A stretch of DNA of 64,000 nt from positions 1,287,501 to 1,351,500 of the forward strand of contig NZ_UWOP01000001.1 in the NCBI RefSeq assembly GCF_900604485.1, in the 5' to 3' direction. Shown piece after piece: positions 35,122 through 42,959 of this stretch (positions are counted from its first letter, which is position 1; each line of letters opens with the position of its first letter). The stretch comes from Enterococcus mediterraneensis (GTDB lineage Bacteria; Bacillota; Bacilli; Lactobacillales; Enterococcaceae). Position numbers and translations under genes: made by a program. Below the pieces are notes generated by a model. That model saw only the letters and a list, made by a program, of their open reading frames with translations, ran no database searches and had not been told where the DNA came from.

Positions 35122-36096
35122 ATGGCAACTAATTTTTGGGCAGAACTGCCAAAGCCCTTTTTTATATTGGCGCCGATGGAGGATGTGACGGATGTCGTGT
35201 TCCGGCATGTCGTACAAGAAGCCGGAGCGCCGGACGTTTTCTTTACGGAGTTTACGAATTCAGATAGTTTTTGTCATCCGGAAGGGATCGAGAGCGTTCG
35301 TGGTCGTTTGGTTTTTACAGAAGATGAACAGCCGATGGTGGCGCATATTTGGGGGGACAAACCGGAATTTTTCCGTCAAATGAGTATCGCGTTGGCGGAT
35401 ATGGGCTTTAAAGGGATCGATTTGAACATGGGTTGTCCGGTGCCGAATGTCGCGGAACGGGGCAAAGGCAGCGGCTTGATCTTGCGGCCGGATGTGGCGG
35501 CGGAATTGATCGAGGCTGCGAAAGCGGGCGGTTTGCCGGTGAGTGTGAAGACACGGATCGGCTTTACTGAGCAGGCTGAAATGATACCTTGGATCAGTCA
35601 TTTGTTGAAGCAGGACATCGCCAATCTTTCGATCCATCTGCGGACCCGCAAGGAAATGAGCAAAGTTGATGCTCACTGGGAATTGATCCCGCAAATCGTT
35701 AAGTTGCGGGACGAGATCGCTCCGCAAACGCTGATCACCATCAACGGTGATATTTTGGATCGGCAAATGGGGCTGGAATTGGCGGAAAAATACGGTGTCG
35801 ATGGGATCATGATCGGTCGCGGTATTTTCAAAAATCCTTATGCCTTTGAAAAAGAGCCGCAAGAGCATTCGCCAAAAGACCTGATCGGATTATTGCGTCT
35901 GCAGCTGGATCTGCAGGATAAATACGCGGAACAAGTCCCTCGTCCTATCGTTGGATTGCATCGTTTTTTCAAGATCTATGTCAAAGGGTTCCCCGGAGCG
36001 AGCGATCTGCGGGTCAGCTTGATGAACACGAAATCCACAGCGGAAGTCCGGGAATTGTTAACGGATTTTGAAAGCAAACATCCTGAGCTTTTCTAA
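35122..36096 (+). CDS. dus: tRNA-dihydrouridine synthase
   Basis: This FMN- and NADPH-dependent enzyme reduces uridines in the D-loop of tRNA. The 324 residues include [15 protein letters not shown] (about 12-26, FMN-binding start of the TIM barrel), TEFTNSD, the active-site cysteine in NMGCPVPN (about 97-104), SVKTRIGF and a TINGDI and IMIGRGIF phosphate-binding region (about 240-251). It belongs to the Firmicutes Dus group; the exact position specificity cannot be told. ATG 35122 follows SD GGGAGGAAG; a frame opening at 35071 lies before that SD. It is just right of the rpsI island, where it would normally sit close to rplM-rpsI. Confidence 0.93.
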   Translation: MATNFWAELPKPFFILAPMEDVTDVVFRHVVQEAGAPDVFFTEFTNSDSFCHPEGIESVRGRLVFTEDEQPMVAHIWGDKPEFFRQMSIALADMGFKGIDLNMGCPVPNVAERGKGSGLILRPDVAAELIEAAKAGGLPVSVKTRIGFTEQAEMIPWISHLLKQDIANLSIHLRTRKEMSKVDAHWELIPQIVKLRDEIAPQTLITINGDILDRQMGLELAEKYGVDGIMIGRGIFKNPYAFEKEPQEHSPKDLIGLLRLQLDLQDKYAEQVPRPIVGLHRFFKIYVKGFPGASDLRVSLMNTKSTAEVRELLTDFESKHPELF

Positions 36097-36279
36097 AAAC
36101 TGATGTAAAAGCGATCTGGAGAGTTCATACGATGAAGCTTGTTTAACAAAATGAAGAGAAATGTTGAAGCTAGGATCATTTATTTTTGTTTTGGTCAGTT
36201 GCGGGACAAGAATCTCCGCAAATTTTTGTTAAAAGAATTGTTTTAGGCATAGCCACAACGAAGAAAAGGAGCGGACGTG

Positions 36280-36783
36280 ATGATTGAGATCAAACTTGGT
36301 GATATTTCGCGTTTGGATTTTCAGGTGGATGGGATCGTCAATGCCGCAAATGCGGCGCTGGTTCCCGGCGGTGGCGTGGACGGTGCGCTGAATCGTGCAG
36401 CAGGTCCTAAGCTGAAACAAGCAATGGCAGAAATCGGCGGCACACCAGTCGGAAGCGCGGTGATCACACTGGCCTTCGATCTGCCGGCAACCTATGTCAT
36501 TCATGCTGTTGGACCTCGCTATATTGACGGCAAGCATAATGAAGAAGCATTATTGTATGCGGCATATGAGGCGGTCTTTAAGCTGGCACATGAGTATGAT
36601 CTTCATTCTCTTGCTTTGCCGGTGCTGAGTTCCGGTATTTACGGCTATCCGAAAGAAGCGGCGGCAAAAGTCCTTTATGCGGTCGCTGACAGACCGGAAA
36701 ACCAACAATTCAAAACAACGGTGATCGTTTTCGAAAAAGACTGGCTGGCGATTTTTGACAAGATCAAGCGGTCAAGTAGTTAG
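36280..36783 (+). CDS. Macro domain protein, O-acetyl-ADP-ribose deacetylase type
   Basis: A 167-residue single macro domain of YmdB/MacroD type. The ADP-ribose-binding and catalytic stretch NAANAALVPGGGVDGALN (about 24-41) is intact, followed by YVIHAVGP (about 75-82) and the second loop LPVLSSGIYGYPKE (about 111-124). These enzymes remove acetyl from O-acetyl-ADP-ribose or ADP-ribose from acidic residues. Start ATG 36280 sits eight bases after SD AGGAG; GTG 36277 is the nearest alternative. It stands alone between dus and a convergent VOC gene. No sirtuin or ADP-ribosyltransferase gene is nearby, so its partner pathway is not visible. Confidence 0.92.
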   Translation: MIEIKLGDISRLDFQVDGIVNAANAALVPGGGVDGALNRAAGPKLKQAMAEIGGTPVGSAVITLAFDLPATYVIHAVGPRYIDGKHNEEALLYAAYEAVFKLAHEYDLHSLALPVLSSGIYGYPKEAAAKVLYAVADRPENQQFKTTVIVFEKDWLAIFDKIKRSSS

Positions 36784-36843
36784 TGGAAAAATAGAAGGAC
36801 AGCTACTAAGGGATCGTGATTGCTGATACTGTAATTGGAAAAC

Positions 36844-36893
36844 AAAGAAGCACCTATCCGCAATCGTTTTTTACGGATAGGCGCTTCTTTTTT
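36844..36893. terminator. Bidirectional terminator
   Basis: Arms AAAGAAGCACCTATCCG (36844-36860) and CGGATAGGCGCTTCTTT (36874-36890, one mismatch), with T run, between convergent macro and VOC genes. Confidence 0.9.
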
Positions 36894-36943
36894 GCGTCAC
36901 AGGCACATAAATAGTCAGATAGAACCTTGTATCGATTTTATCC

Positions 36944-37333
36944 TTATTCATGGAGTTCCAACGGCAGTCCGTCGGGATCAAAGAAGAAAGTCATTTTTTT
37001 ACCGGTAAAATCATCGGTGCGCAATGGTTCGCATTCGACGCCCTGTTCAGCTAAATAAGCGACAGTCGCTTCAATATCTTTGGTTTTAAATGCCAGATGG
37101 CGCAGACCGGCAGCTTCAGGGAAGCTTGGCCGTTTCGGCGGGTTTTGCATCCCGAAGATCTCTAGTTCAGCATCGTTTAATTGCAGATCCAGTTTGTAGT
37201 CTTGTCGTTCCGGTCGATAATTTTCCCGAATGATAGGCAATCCCAAAATATCCACATAAAAGTGGCGGGCTTTTTGATAGTCCGAAACAATGATGGCAAC
37301 GTGATGTATCGCGGAAAAATCTGGAGGCAACAT
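36944..37333 (-). CDS. VOC family protein, GloA2/YaeR-like
   Basis: A 129-residue vicinal-oxygen-chelate protein with two beta-alpha-beta-beta-beta modules. Expected metal ligands are visible: His in IHHVAIIV (about 9-16), Glu in AELEIFG, His in LRHLAFKT and Glu in LPLELHE at the C-terminus. It resembles YaeR/GloA2, which is often annotated as glyoxalase-like, with activity not established for most members. ATG 37333 has SD AAAGGG. It is divergent from the TPP-regulated thi operon and has no obvious link to it. Confidence 0.87.
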   Translation of the reverse strand: MLPPDFSAIHHVAIIVSDYQKARHFYVDILGLPIIRENYRPERQDYKLDLQLNDAELEIFGMQNPPKRPSFPEAAGLRHLAFKTKDIEATVAYLAEQGVECEPLRTDDFTGKKMTFFFDPDGLPLELHE

Positions 37334-37366
37334 AAGAACACCCTTTCTTTTTTCTTTATTATAAGC

Positions 37367-37395
37367 TAGTTGCCTTAAAAAAAGTATGTTATACT
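37367..37395 (+). promoter_or_regulatory. Extended -10 promoter of the thi operon
   Basis: TAGTTG (37367-37372), 17-nt spacer, TATACT (37390-37395) preceded by TGT, an extended -10. Confidence 0.6.
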
Positions 37396-37413
37396 TAAAT
37401 CAATTGAAGAGGA

Positions 37414-37486
37414 ACATTTGGGGTGCTGTTTGGCTGAGATTATACCCATGGAACCTGATGCAGTTAAGACTGCCGCAGGGAAATGT
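37414..37486 (+). ncRNA. TPP riboswitch (THI element)
   Basis: P1 pairs ACAT (37414-37417) with ATGT (37483-37486). The conserved core GGGGTGCT, GGCTGAGA, ATACCC, GAACCTGATGCAGTTAAGA and CGCAGGGAA is nearly complete. An intrinsic terminator follows as expression platform, so thiamine pyrophosphate should stop transcription of thiWMED. Confidence 0.96.
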
Positions 37487-37503
37487 AGCTAATGACTGAT
37501 GAT

Positions 37504-37534
37504 ACCCGACCACTTTTGCTTGGTTGGGTTTTTC
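37504..37534 (+). terminator. Riboswitch terminator
   Basis: Arms ACCCGACCA (37504-37512) and TGGTTGGGT (37521-37529, G-T pairs) then TTTTT, 18 bases after the aptamer. Confidence 0.85.
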
Positions 37535-37587
37535 CGTTTTTTTCTGGCACCCATTTTGGCTTCTTAGCGAAAAGGGGTGTTTTTTAT

Positions 37588-38103
37588 TTGGAGAAAAGAG
37601 TCCATAAACTAATGCTATTGGCTTTGATGATCGCGTTAGATGTTGTTTTATCACCGATCATGCGGATCGAAGGGATGGCGCCCATGTCCAGCGTGATGAA
37701 TATTATTGCCGGTGTCTTGTTAGGACCGGTTTACGGTACATCAATGGCACTGGTTTGCGGACTAATTCGCATGCTGATGCTGGGGATCCCACCGTTGGCA
37801 TTGACCGGCTCTGCATTCGGCGCCTGCTTGGCGGGGGTATTTTATCGTAGAGGAAAAAAGCTGATCTGGTCGATGCTGGGTGAAGTAGTCGGTACAGGGA
37901 TCATCGGTTCGTTGTTATCTTATCCGGTGATGGTCTGGTTCACCGGCAGTCAAAACGATCTGTATTGGCTGATCTATACGCCAAGATTTGTCGGAGCAAC
38001 ATTGATCGGTTCAGCTATTGCCTTCGTGGTATTAGTCAAATTACAAAAAGCTCCCATCTTCAAACGTTGGCAGTATTTATTTTCAGGAGGGATAGCAGGA
38101 TGA
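37588..38103 (+). CDS. thiW: ThiW, thiazole-specific ECF transporter S component
   Basis: A 171-residue membrane protein with about five hydrophobic helices, of the ThiW family that binds the thiazole precursor HET and works with the shared ECF energy module (not in this window). Conserved features include GMAPMSSVMNIIAGVLLGP (about 30-48) and the ALTGSAFGACLAG segment. The start is TTG at 37588 (LEKRVHKLML), eight bases after SD AAAGGGGTG. A reading frame open from 37492 crosses the riboswitch terminator and is not used. ThiM starts within its stop codon (ATGA overlap), so the four genes form one salvage operon: uptake, kinase, coupling and HMP kinase. Confidence 0.93.
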   Translation: MEKRVHKLMLLALMIALDVVLSPIMRIEGMAPMSSVMNIIAGVLLGPVYGTSMALVCGLIRMLMLGIPPLALTGSAFGACLAGVFYRRGKKLIWSMLGEVVGTGIIGSLLSYPVMVWFTGSQNDLYWLIYTPRFVGATLIGSAIAFVVLVKLQKAPIFKRWQYLFSGGIAG

Positions 38104-38918
38104 TCGATTTAGATATTTCAAAAACATTTCCACTAAAAAATTCGCCGCTGGTCCATTGTCTAACAAACGAAGTCACATGCGAAACGATGGCCAATGCACT
38201 GCTTTATGTGGGGGCAAAACCCATCATGGCGGCTGATCAAAGAGAGTTTGCTGAATTGTTCCAACAAACGGATAGTTTATTATTGAATACCGGTCATCTG
38301 TCAGAAGAGCGGGAGGAAAGTCTGATAGCCGCGGCAAAACTGGCAAATGAAACAAAAAAGCCGACTGTGGTGGATCTTGTCGGCTTTGGAGTCAGTGAAA
38401 TCCGGAACCAAGTGGGGCGCAAGTTGGTGGCGGAACAACCGACAGTGGTCAAAGGCAATATTTCCGAGTTGCGGAATCTATGCGGTTTATCAAGCCATGC
38501 CCGCGGAGTGGACGGCAGTGTTTTGGATCAAAGTGCTGAAGCGTTGGCTGAATTGACGGAAACCTTGCAGGAATTGGTCAAAAAATATCCGCAAACGATC
38601 TTTTTAGCGACCGGTGCGCAAGATATCATCGTCGGGCGGAACCATATTTGGCGTTTGACGAACGGTGTGTCTTCATTGGATCGTTTTACCGGTACGGGAG
38701 ACATCGTGGGGGCGCTGATCGCGGCATTGCTTGGTGCTGGAGTCGAACCGGCTGCGGCGGTAGTCGCCGGCGTTAGTTATTTTAATCTTTGCGGAGAACA
38801 GGCAAAAGCCGCGGTGGGGCTGGCTGCTTTTCGACAAGAAACATTGAATCGATTGTCGCTATTGATGGAAGAAGATTGGTGGACTGAGGTGAAAGGATGG
38901 GAAACACAATGGACTTGA
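38100..38918 (+). CDS. thiM: ThiM, hydroxyethylthiazole kinase
   Basis: This 272-residue ribokinase-like enzyme phosphorylates 4-methyl-5-(2-hydroxyethyl)thiazole with ATP. Family hallmarks: [21 protein letters not shown] (start of the domain, split here by about residue 25), [25 protein letters not shown] (about 118-129), and the phosphate-binding/catalytic region [16 protein letters not shown] (about 198-213), where the first Asp is the likely base. The start ATG overlaps the thiW stop (ATGA), with SD CAGGAGGG. The thiE start lies inside its last codons, so translation is coupled. The enzyme allows growth on salvaged thiazole; no thiazole synthesis genes are present here. Confidence 0.97.
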   Translation: MIDLDISKTFPLKNSPLVHCLTNEVTCETMANALLYVGAKPIMAADQREFAELFQQTDSLLLNTGHLSEEREESLIAAAKLANETKKPTVVDLVGFGVSEIRNQVGRKLVAEQPTVVKGNISELRNLCGLSSHARGVDGSVLDQSAEALAELTETLQELVKKYPQTIFLATGAQDIIVGRNHIWRLTNGVSSLDRFTGTGDIVGALIAALLGAGVEPAAAVVAGVSYFNLCGEQAKAAVGLAAFRQETLNRLSLLMEEDWWTEVKGWETQWT

Positions 38919-39544
38919 CCTTGTATCTTGTAACGGAACGGTATGATTTTAGTGATGAAAAATTTTTAGCGGTGATCGAAGAGGCCTGTAAAAACGGCGT
39001 GACACTTGTTCAGTTGCGGGAAAAAGAATTAGTGACGGGAAAATTTTATGACTTGGCTTTGCAGGTGAAGAAGCTGACCGATCAATATCAGATCCCGCTG
39101 ATCATCAATGATCGGGTGGATATTTGTTTAGCTGTGGACGCTGCCGGTGTGCATATCGGAGATGATGAAATGCCGGTGGATGTCGTCCGTTCATTGATCG
39201 GACCGGAAAAGATCTTAGGCGTTTCTGCAAAAACCGTGGCACGAGCCCAGGAAGCTGAAAAAACTGGTGCCGATTATTTAGGGATCGGCGCGATTTTTCC
39301 GACAAAAACCAAAGACACTTCTCTGACCTCGCTTGCCACACTGAAAGCTATCAACGAGGCTGTAACGATACCAAGTGTGGCTATCGGCGGGATCAAAGAA
39401 GAAAATCTGACGGAATTTTACGGGACTGGTATCGCCGGTGTGTCTATCGTCAGTGAGATCATGCAGGCGCAAAATGTCGGCGAAAAAGTCCGCCGGCTGA
39501 AACAAAAAATCACGGCAGTTTTAGCCGACAGCCCTAGTTTATAG
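38897..39544 (+). CDS. thiE: ThiE, thiamine-phosphate synthase
   Basis: This 215-residue TIM-barrel enzyme couples HMP-PP and thiazole phosphate to thiamine phosphate. Seen: [10 protein letters not shown] (N-terminal strand), VQLREKE (about 39-45), [22 protein letters not shown] (about 68-89, active-site Asp and loop), and [22 protein letters not shown] and [11 protein letters not shown] phosphate-binding segments. Start ATG 38897 overlaps the end of thiM by 22 bases, with SD GAGGTG; ATG 38909 is possible. It is under the TPP riboswitch. The protein would need HMP-PP from ThiD, encoded 55 bases downstream. Confidence 0.97.
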   Translation: MGNTMDLTLYLVTERYDFSDEKFLAVIEEACKNGVTLVQLREKELVTGKFYDLALQVKKLTDQYQIPLIINDRVDICLAVDAAGVHIGDDEMPVDVVRSLIGPEKILGVSAKTVARAQEAEKTGADYLGIGAIFPTKTKDTSLTSLATLKAINEAVTIPSVAIGGIKEENLTEFYGTGIAGVSIVSEIMQAQNVGEKVRRLKQKITAVLADSPSL

Positions 39545-39599
39545 GAATGATAGAAGGACTACAAAATTAGAATGTAACAGGAAACAGGAGGCACAAAAA

Positions 39600-40418
39600 A
39601 TGGTGAATGAAACACCTCAAGTCGTGACGATCGCCGGCTCTGATTCTGGCGGCGGCGCAGGGATCCAAGCTGATCTAAAGACCTTTCAAGCCCGCAAAGC
39701 ATTTGGTATGAGTATCATCGTCGCGTTGACCGCTCAAAATACTTATGGCGTACAAGACAGTATGGCGATCCCCAGCACTTTTATTGAAGAGCAGTTTGAT
39801 TCTTTAGCCGCGGATTTTGCGATCGGTGCGGCAAAAACCGGGATGCTGGCAGATGCGGAACGGGTGGAAACTGTCGCAAAAAAACTGAAGCAAGTAGATT
39901 TTGGCCCGTTAGTCGTGGATCCGGTGATGGTGGCAAAAGGCGGGCATCATCTGCTGCAAAAAGAAGCAGTGAAAACCATCAATGAAAAACTGCTGCCGTT
40001 AGCTGCGATCGTGACACCGAATTTGCCGGAGGCGGAAGTGATCATCGGTGAACGTATCGTCACGGATCAGGAAATGATCGCTGCAGCCAAAAAGTTGCAA
40101 GTACTTGGCCCACAAAACGTAGTGGTCAAAGGCGGGCACAGTCAAAATAAAGCGGCGGCCGATTTTGTTTTGTTGGCCTCTGGAGAAAGCTTTTGGATGA
40201 GTGCGCCACGAGTAGCCACCGCCAATACTCACGGCACCGGCGACACTTTTTCAGCATGTATCGCCGCTGAACTGGCGAAAGGTACAGACTTGAAAACAGC
40301 GATCATAATCGGAAAGAAATTTATTCAAGCGGCGATCAGTCAGCCGATCTTTGTCGGACACGGTCATGGACCGACGAATCATTGGGCGACGATCGTTGAT
40401 GATATTTCTATCAACTAA
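39600..40418 (+). CDS. thiD: ThiD, hydroxymethylpyrimidine (phosphate) kinase
   Basis: This 272-residue ribokinase-fold enzyme phosphorylates HMP and HMP-P. Motifs: VVTIAGSDSGGGAGIQADLKTF (N-terminal, substrate-binding, split by residue 20), VVDPVMVAKGGHHLL (about 103-117), VTPNLPEAEVI (about 137-147) and the C-terminal NTHGTGDTFSACIAAELA with the catalytic Asp. ATG 39600 follows SD CAGGAGG. It is the last gene of the TPP-riboswitch operon and ends next to a long hairpin repeat. The PdxK-like subgroup (pyridoxal kinase activity) is an alternative, but the neighbourhood indicates thiamine salvage. Confidence 0.96.
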   Translation: MVNETPQVVTIAGSDSGGGAGIQADLKTFQARKAFGMSIIVALTAQNTYGVQDSMAIPSTFIEEQFDSLAADFAIGAAKTGMLADAERVETVAKKLKQVDFGPLVVDPVMVAKGGHHLLQKEAVKTINEKLLPLAAIVTPNLPEAEVIIGERIVTDQEMIAAAKKLQVLGPQNVVVKGGHSQNKAAADFVLLASGESFWMSAPRVATANTHGTGDTFSACIAAELAKGTDLKTAIIIGKKFIQAAISQPIFVGHGHGPTNHWATIVDDISIN

Positions 40419-40554
40419 AAAAACTGTGACATAAGTCAATGCTAAATAAATCTTCAAACTGTATTGATTACTCAGAAAAACAAGATTGATTTTTGTGAGA
40501 GAGTTATACAGTTTGGATACTTTTAGCTTGAAAAACTTATGCCGCAGTTTTTTT
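40417..40554. repeat. Long inverted repeat, CATAAGT family copy 2, terminator
   Basis: Left arm AAAAAACTGTGACATAAGT and AAACTGTAT pair with right arm ATACAGTTT, AACTTATGCCGCAGTTTTTT. GCTAAA and TTTTAGC also pair. It shares CATAAGT/ACTTATG and GCTAA/TTAGC with the element at 12653-12812. It terminates both thiD and the convergent hxlR gene. Confidence 0.75.
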
Positions 40555-40906
40555 AATTTGCCTTCAAATAAACGGATTGTCCTTCATCTTGCAGATGCGC
40601 GACATGCTGTTCGCCCCAACTGCATAAACTATCTAAAATATCTGAAAGACTTTCGCCATATTCGCTTAATGAATATTCAACTTTTGGTGGGACTTGCTGA
40701 TAGACTTTCCGATCAATAATCTTGTCGTCTTCTAATTCCCGAAGTTGTTGTGTCAGCATTTTTTGGCTGATCCCGGTGATCCCTCGTTTCAAGTCGCTAG
40801 GCCGCATCGGTCCATGGCGAAGATTACAAAGAATGATTGGTTTCCATTTTCCCCCGATAACATCCATCGTTGCTTCCACACCGATCATATATGCACGATT
40901 TTCCAA
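40553..40906 (-). CDS. HxlR-family transcriptional regulator
   Basis: A 117-residue winged-helix regulator of the HxlR type. Family pattern: MDVIGGKWKPIILCNLRHGPMRPSDL (about 14-38, split here over the conserved WxxxIL core), GISQKMLTQQLRELEDDKIIDRKVYQQVPPKVEYSLSEYG. One cysteine (C27) lies at the position used by redox-sensing relatives and another at about 94. The start is TTG at 40906, eight bases after a perfect SD GGAGGA. It is divergent from an MFS exporter. By family habit, it should control that gene in response to an electrophile or drug. AAGTACC/GGTACTT half sites in the spacer are candidates for its operator. Confidence 0.9.
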   Translation of the reverse strand: MENRAYMIGVEATMDVIGGKWKPIILCNLRHGPMRPSDLKRGITGISQKMLTQQLRELEDDKIIDRKVYQQVPPKVEYSLSEYGESLSDILDSLCSWGEQHVAHLQDEGQSVYLKAN

Positions 40907-40954
40907 AAAAAAAATCCTCCTTTAAAACCTTGGTACAATCAAAAAGTTACTAAA

Positions 40955-40985
40955 AAGTACCTATAGTACAAAAAAGTGGGTACTT
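40955..40985. promoter_or_regulatory. Candidate HxlR operator
   Basis: Inverted repeat AAGTACC (40955-40961) and GGTACTT (40979-40985), with a further GTAC half site (40966-40969), between divergent hxlR and MFS genes. HxlR proteins bind similar A/T-flanked GTAC-type palindromes. Confidence 0.5.
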
Positions 40986-41053
40986 ATCAAAAAATCATTA
41001 ACAGTATATAGTATCTTCTCGTAGCTTACAAATAATTTTTTTGGAGGAAAAAA

Positions 41054-42262
41054 ATGGAAAAGAAAATCTCACCAAACTTAACATTATTAGCACTTGCCAT
41101 CAATGCCTTTGCAATTGGCTCAACGGAATTTATCAGCGTTGGTTTGCTGCCGATGATCGTTAAAAGTTTCAATGTTACATTGGCCCAAGCCGGACTGACC
41201 GTCTCTTTATATGCCTTGGGAGTAACGATCGGGGCTCCTTTATTGACTATTTTGACTGGTAAATGGAATCGTCGCAACTTGATGATCGGGATCATGCTCC
41301 TATTTATCAGCGGTAATCTGCTGGCTGCATTCGCACCGACTTTTATGATTTTGATCGTAGGACGGATTTTAGCAGCACTTGCTCACGGAATCTTTATGTC
41401 TGTTTCAACAGTGATCGCCGCTGATGTCGTCGTTCCATCACGCCGCGCTAGCGCAATCGCCATCATGTTTACCGGCTTAACCGTCGCTACTGTCACCGGT
41501 GTACCGTTGGGAACTTTCATCGGACAACAGACAATTTGGAACATGTCGTTTATCTTTATTGCCGCCGTTGGTCTGCTTGGATTGATTGCCAGCATTTTTT
41601 TGGTTCCTCGTCATCTGCCGATTCCTGGAAAAGTCGATTTAAAAGGGTCTGTCCGGATATTTACCAATAAACCTTTAGTGCTGTCTTTTTTGATCACGGC
41701 GTTTGGTTACGGCGGTACATTTGCGGCATATACGTATCTTTCACCGATTTTGGAAGACTTTGGTTTTTCTGCCAATGCAGTCGTGATCATTTTGATCGTT
41801 TACGGTGTGATGGTAGCTGTAGGAAATACGATCGGCGGCCGCTTAGCCAATGAAAAACCTCTTGCGTCATTGATCAAAATGTTTGAGCTGTTACTGGCAT
41901 CGTTGGTTTTTCTGTTCGTCACGATTTTGATTGGAAACAGTATCCTAGGATTATTAGGAGCGATATTGTTAGGGCTGTTTGCATTTATGAATGTACCTGG
42001 CTTGCAGCTGTATGTCGTCCAATTAGCTGAAAAATATGTGCCTGAGGATATTACATTAGCTTCTGCCTTTAATATCGCAGCTTTCAATATCGGTATCACT
42101 TTAGGCTCGACTGTTGGAGCACAAGTTACTGACACAATGGGGATCACCTATACACCCCTTTTTGGCGCAGTCATTGTTTTACTAGCAATCGTTTTGATCA
42201 AACAAATAAAAAAAGATAAACCAGCCGAAACTTTCACTGAAATAGCCGAATGCGAAGATTGA
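41054..42262 (+). CDS. MFS transporter, AraJ/DHA1-type efflux
   Basis: A 402-residue, 12-helix major facilitator of the sugar-efflux/drug-proton antiporter type (AraJ, YdhP-like). N-terminal NAFAIGSTEFISVGLLP (about 17-33) is typical of this group, followed by the A-like loop GKWNRRNLMIG (about 74-84) and motif C-type VTGVPLGTFIGQQ (about 151-163). It ends in a short acidic tail. The ATG follows SD TGGAGGAA. It is divergent from hxlR, so induced export of a toxic compound is inferred. The substrate cannot be told. A terminator follows 100 bases on. Confidence 0.88.
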   Translation: MEKKISPNLTLLALAINAFAIGSTEFISVGLLPMIVKSFNVTLAQAGLTVSLYALGVTIGAPLLTILTGKWNRRNLMIGIMLLFISGNLLAAFAPTFMILIVGRILAALAHGIFMSVSTVIAADVVVPSRRASAIAIMFTGLTVATVTGVPLGTFIGQQTIWNMSFIFIAAVGLLGLIASIFLVPRHLPIPGKVDLKGSVRIFTNKPLVLSFLITAFGYGGTFAAYTYLSPILEDFGFSANAVVIILIVYGVMVAVGNTIGGRLANEKPLASLIKMFELLLASLVFLFVTILIGNSILGLLGAILLGLFAFMNVPGLQLYVVQLAEKYVPEDITLASAFNIAAFNIGITLGSTVGAQVTDTMGITYTPLFGAVIVLLAIVLIKQIKKDKPAETFTEIAECED

Positions 42263-42362
42263 TGAAATGTAGAAGTTGGCAGTGGGGATTTTTGATAGGT
42301 AGATAAATACTGTTCGAATTTACTTCAAAGGTTTGGAATATTTTTGTGAATCAATAAGGGAT

Positions 42363-42392
42363 ACACTTCTTGAATATTCAAGGAGTGTTTTC
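42363..42392 (+). terminator. Terminator of the MFS gene
   Basis: Arms ACACTTCTTGAA (42363-42374) and TTCAAGGAGTGT (42377-42388, one G-T pair) followed by TTTTCT. Confidence 0.85.
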
Positions 42393-42433
42393 TATTGGCA
42401 AACCTATTGTTAACGGAGCAGATAAATTGATAG

Positions 42434-42472
42434 AACCCCTATTTTAGCTAAAAACTAAAATGGGGGTTTTGT
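42434..42472 (+). terminator. Second terminator before the Nudix gene
   Basis: Arms AACCCCTATTTTAG (42434-42447) and CTAAAATGGGGGTT (42455-42468, one mismatch) followed by TTG. With the previous one, it isolates the Nudix-helicase operon from upstream transcription. Confidence 0.83.
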
Positions 42473-42548
42473 ATATTGTCAGGTTGCAAGCCTATTGATT
42501 TTATGAGATCCTGAGTCTACGTAAGAAGGAAAAAAGGTGAATAAATCG

Positions 42549-42959
42549 ATGGGGAAAAAAGACATTTTTGTAGTTGGCGCGATTTTAGTTCAGGATGGCG
42601 AAATTTTATGTTGTCAACGAGGACCAGGGCGAGCATTAGCCAATTTATGGGAATTTCCAGGTGGGAAGATTGAAACTGGGGAAAAACCGGTTGAAGCATT
42701 ACAACGAGAATTATCAGAAGAACTTAAAATTCAAGTTGATATCATAGAGCCGGAGTTTGTAACAACGGCCTATGAATATGATTTTGGTATTGTTCATTTA
42801 ACTACTTTTATTTGCCATTTGAAAAAAGGAAAGCCAGAATTAACAGAGCATATTCAACTTAAATGGCTTAAACCAACCCAATTGAGCGAGTTAGAGTGGG
42901 CACCAGCTGACTTACCAACTGTAGATAAATTGATAACAGAAGGTGTAGGAAATGATTGA
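42549..42959 (+). CDS. Nudix hydrolase, MutT-like
   Basis: A 136-residue Nudix protein with full Nudix box GGKIETGEKPVEALQRELSEEL (here broken into GGKIETGE, a seven-residue spacer and RELSEEL); the glycine near its end is replaced by lysine (EELKI). MutT relatives hydrolyse oxidised or non-canonical nucleoside triphosphates. ATG 42549 has SD AAAGGTGA eight bases upstream; GTG 42537 is a real alternative. The 3' end overlaps the helicase start by eight bases, so the two are translationally coupled. Nudix genes next to DUF3427 helicases recur in Bacillota, which suggests a joint role in nucleic-acid surveillance or defence rather than simple nucleotide sanitation. The specific substrate is unknown. 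Confidence 0.9.
   Translation: MGKKDIFVVGAILVQDGEILCCQRGPGRALANLWEFPGGKIETGEKPVEALQRELSEELKIQVDIIEPEFVTTAYEYDFGIVHLTTFICHLKKGKPELTEHIQLKWLKPTQLSELEWAPADLPTVDKLITEGVGND

Noticed and set aside
37492-38103. thiW starting at 37492
   Set aside because: That frame runs through the riboswitch terminator (37504-37534) and gives a non-homologous N-terminus. TTG 37588 has a spaced SD.
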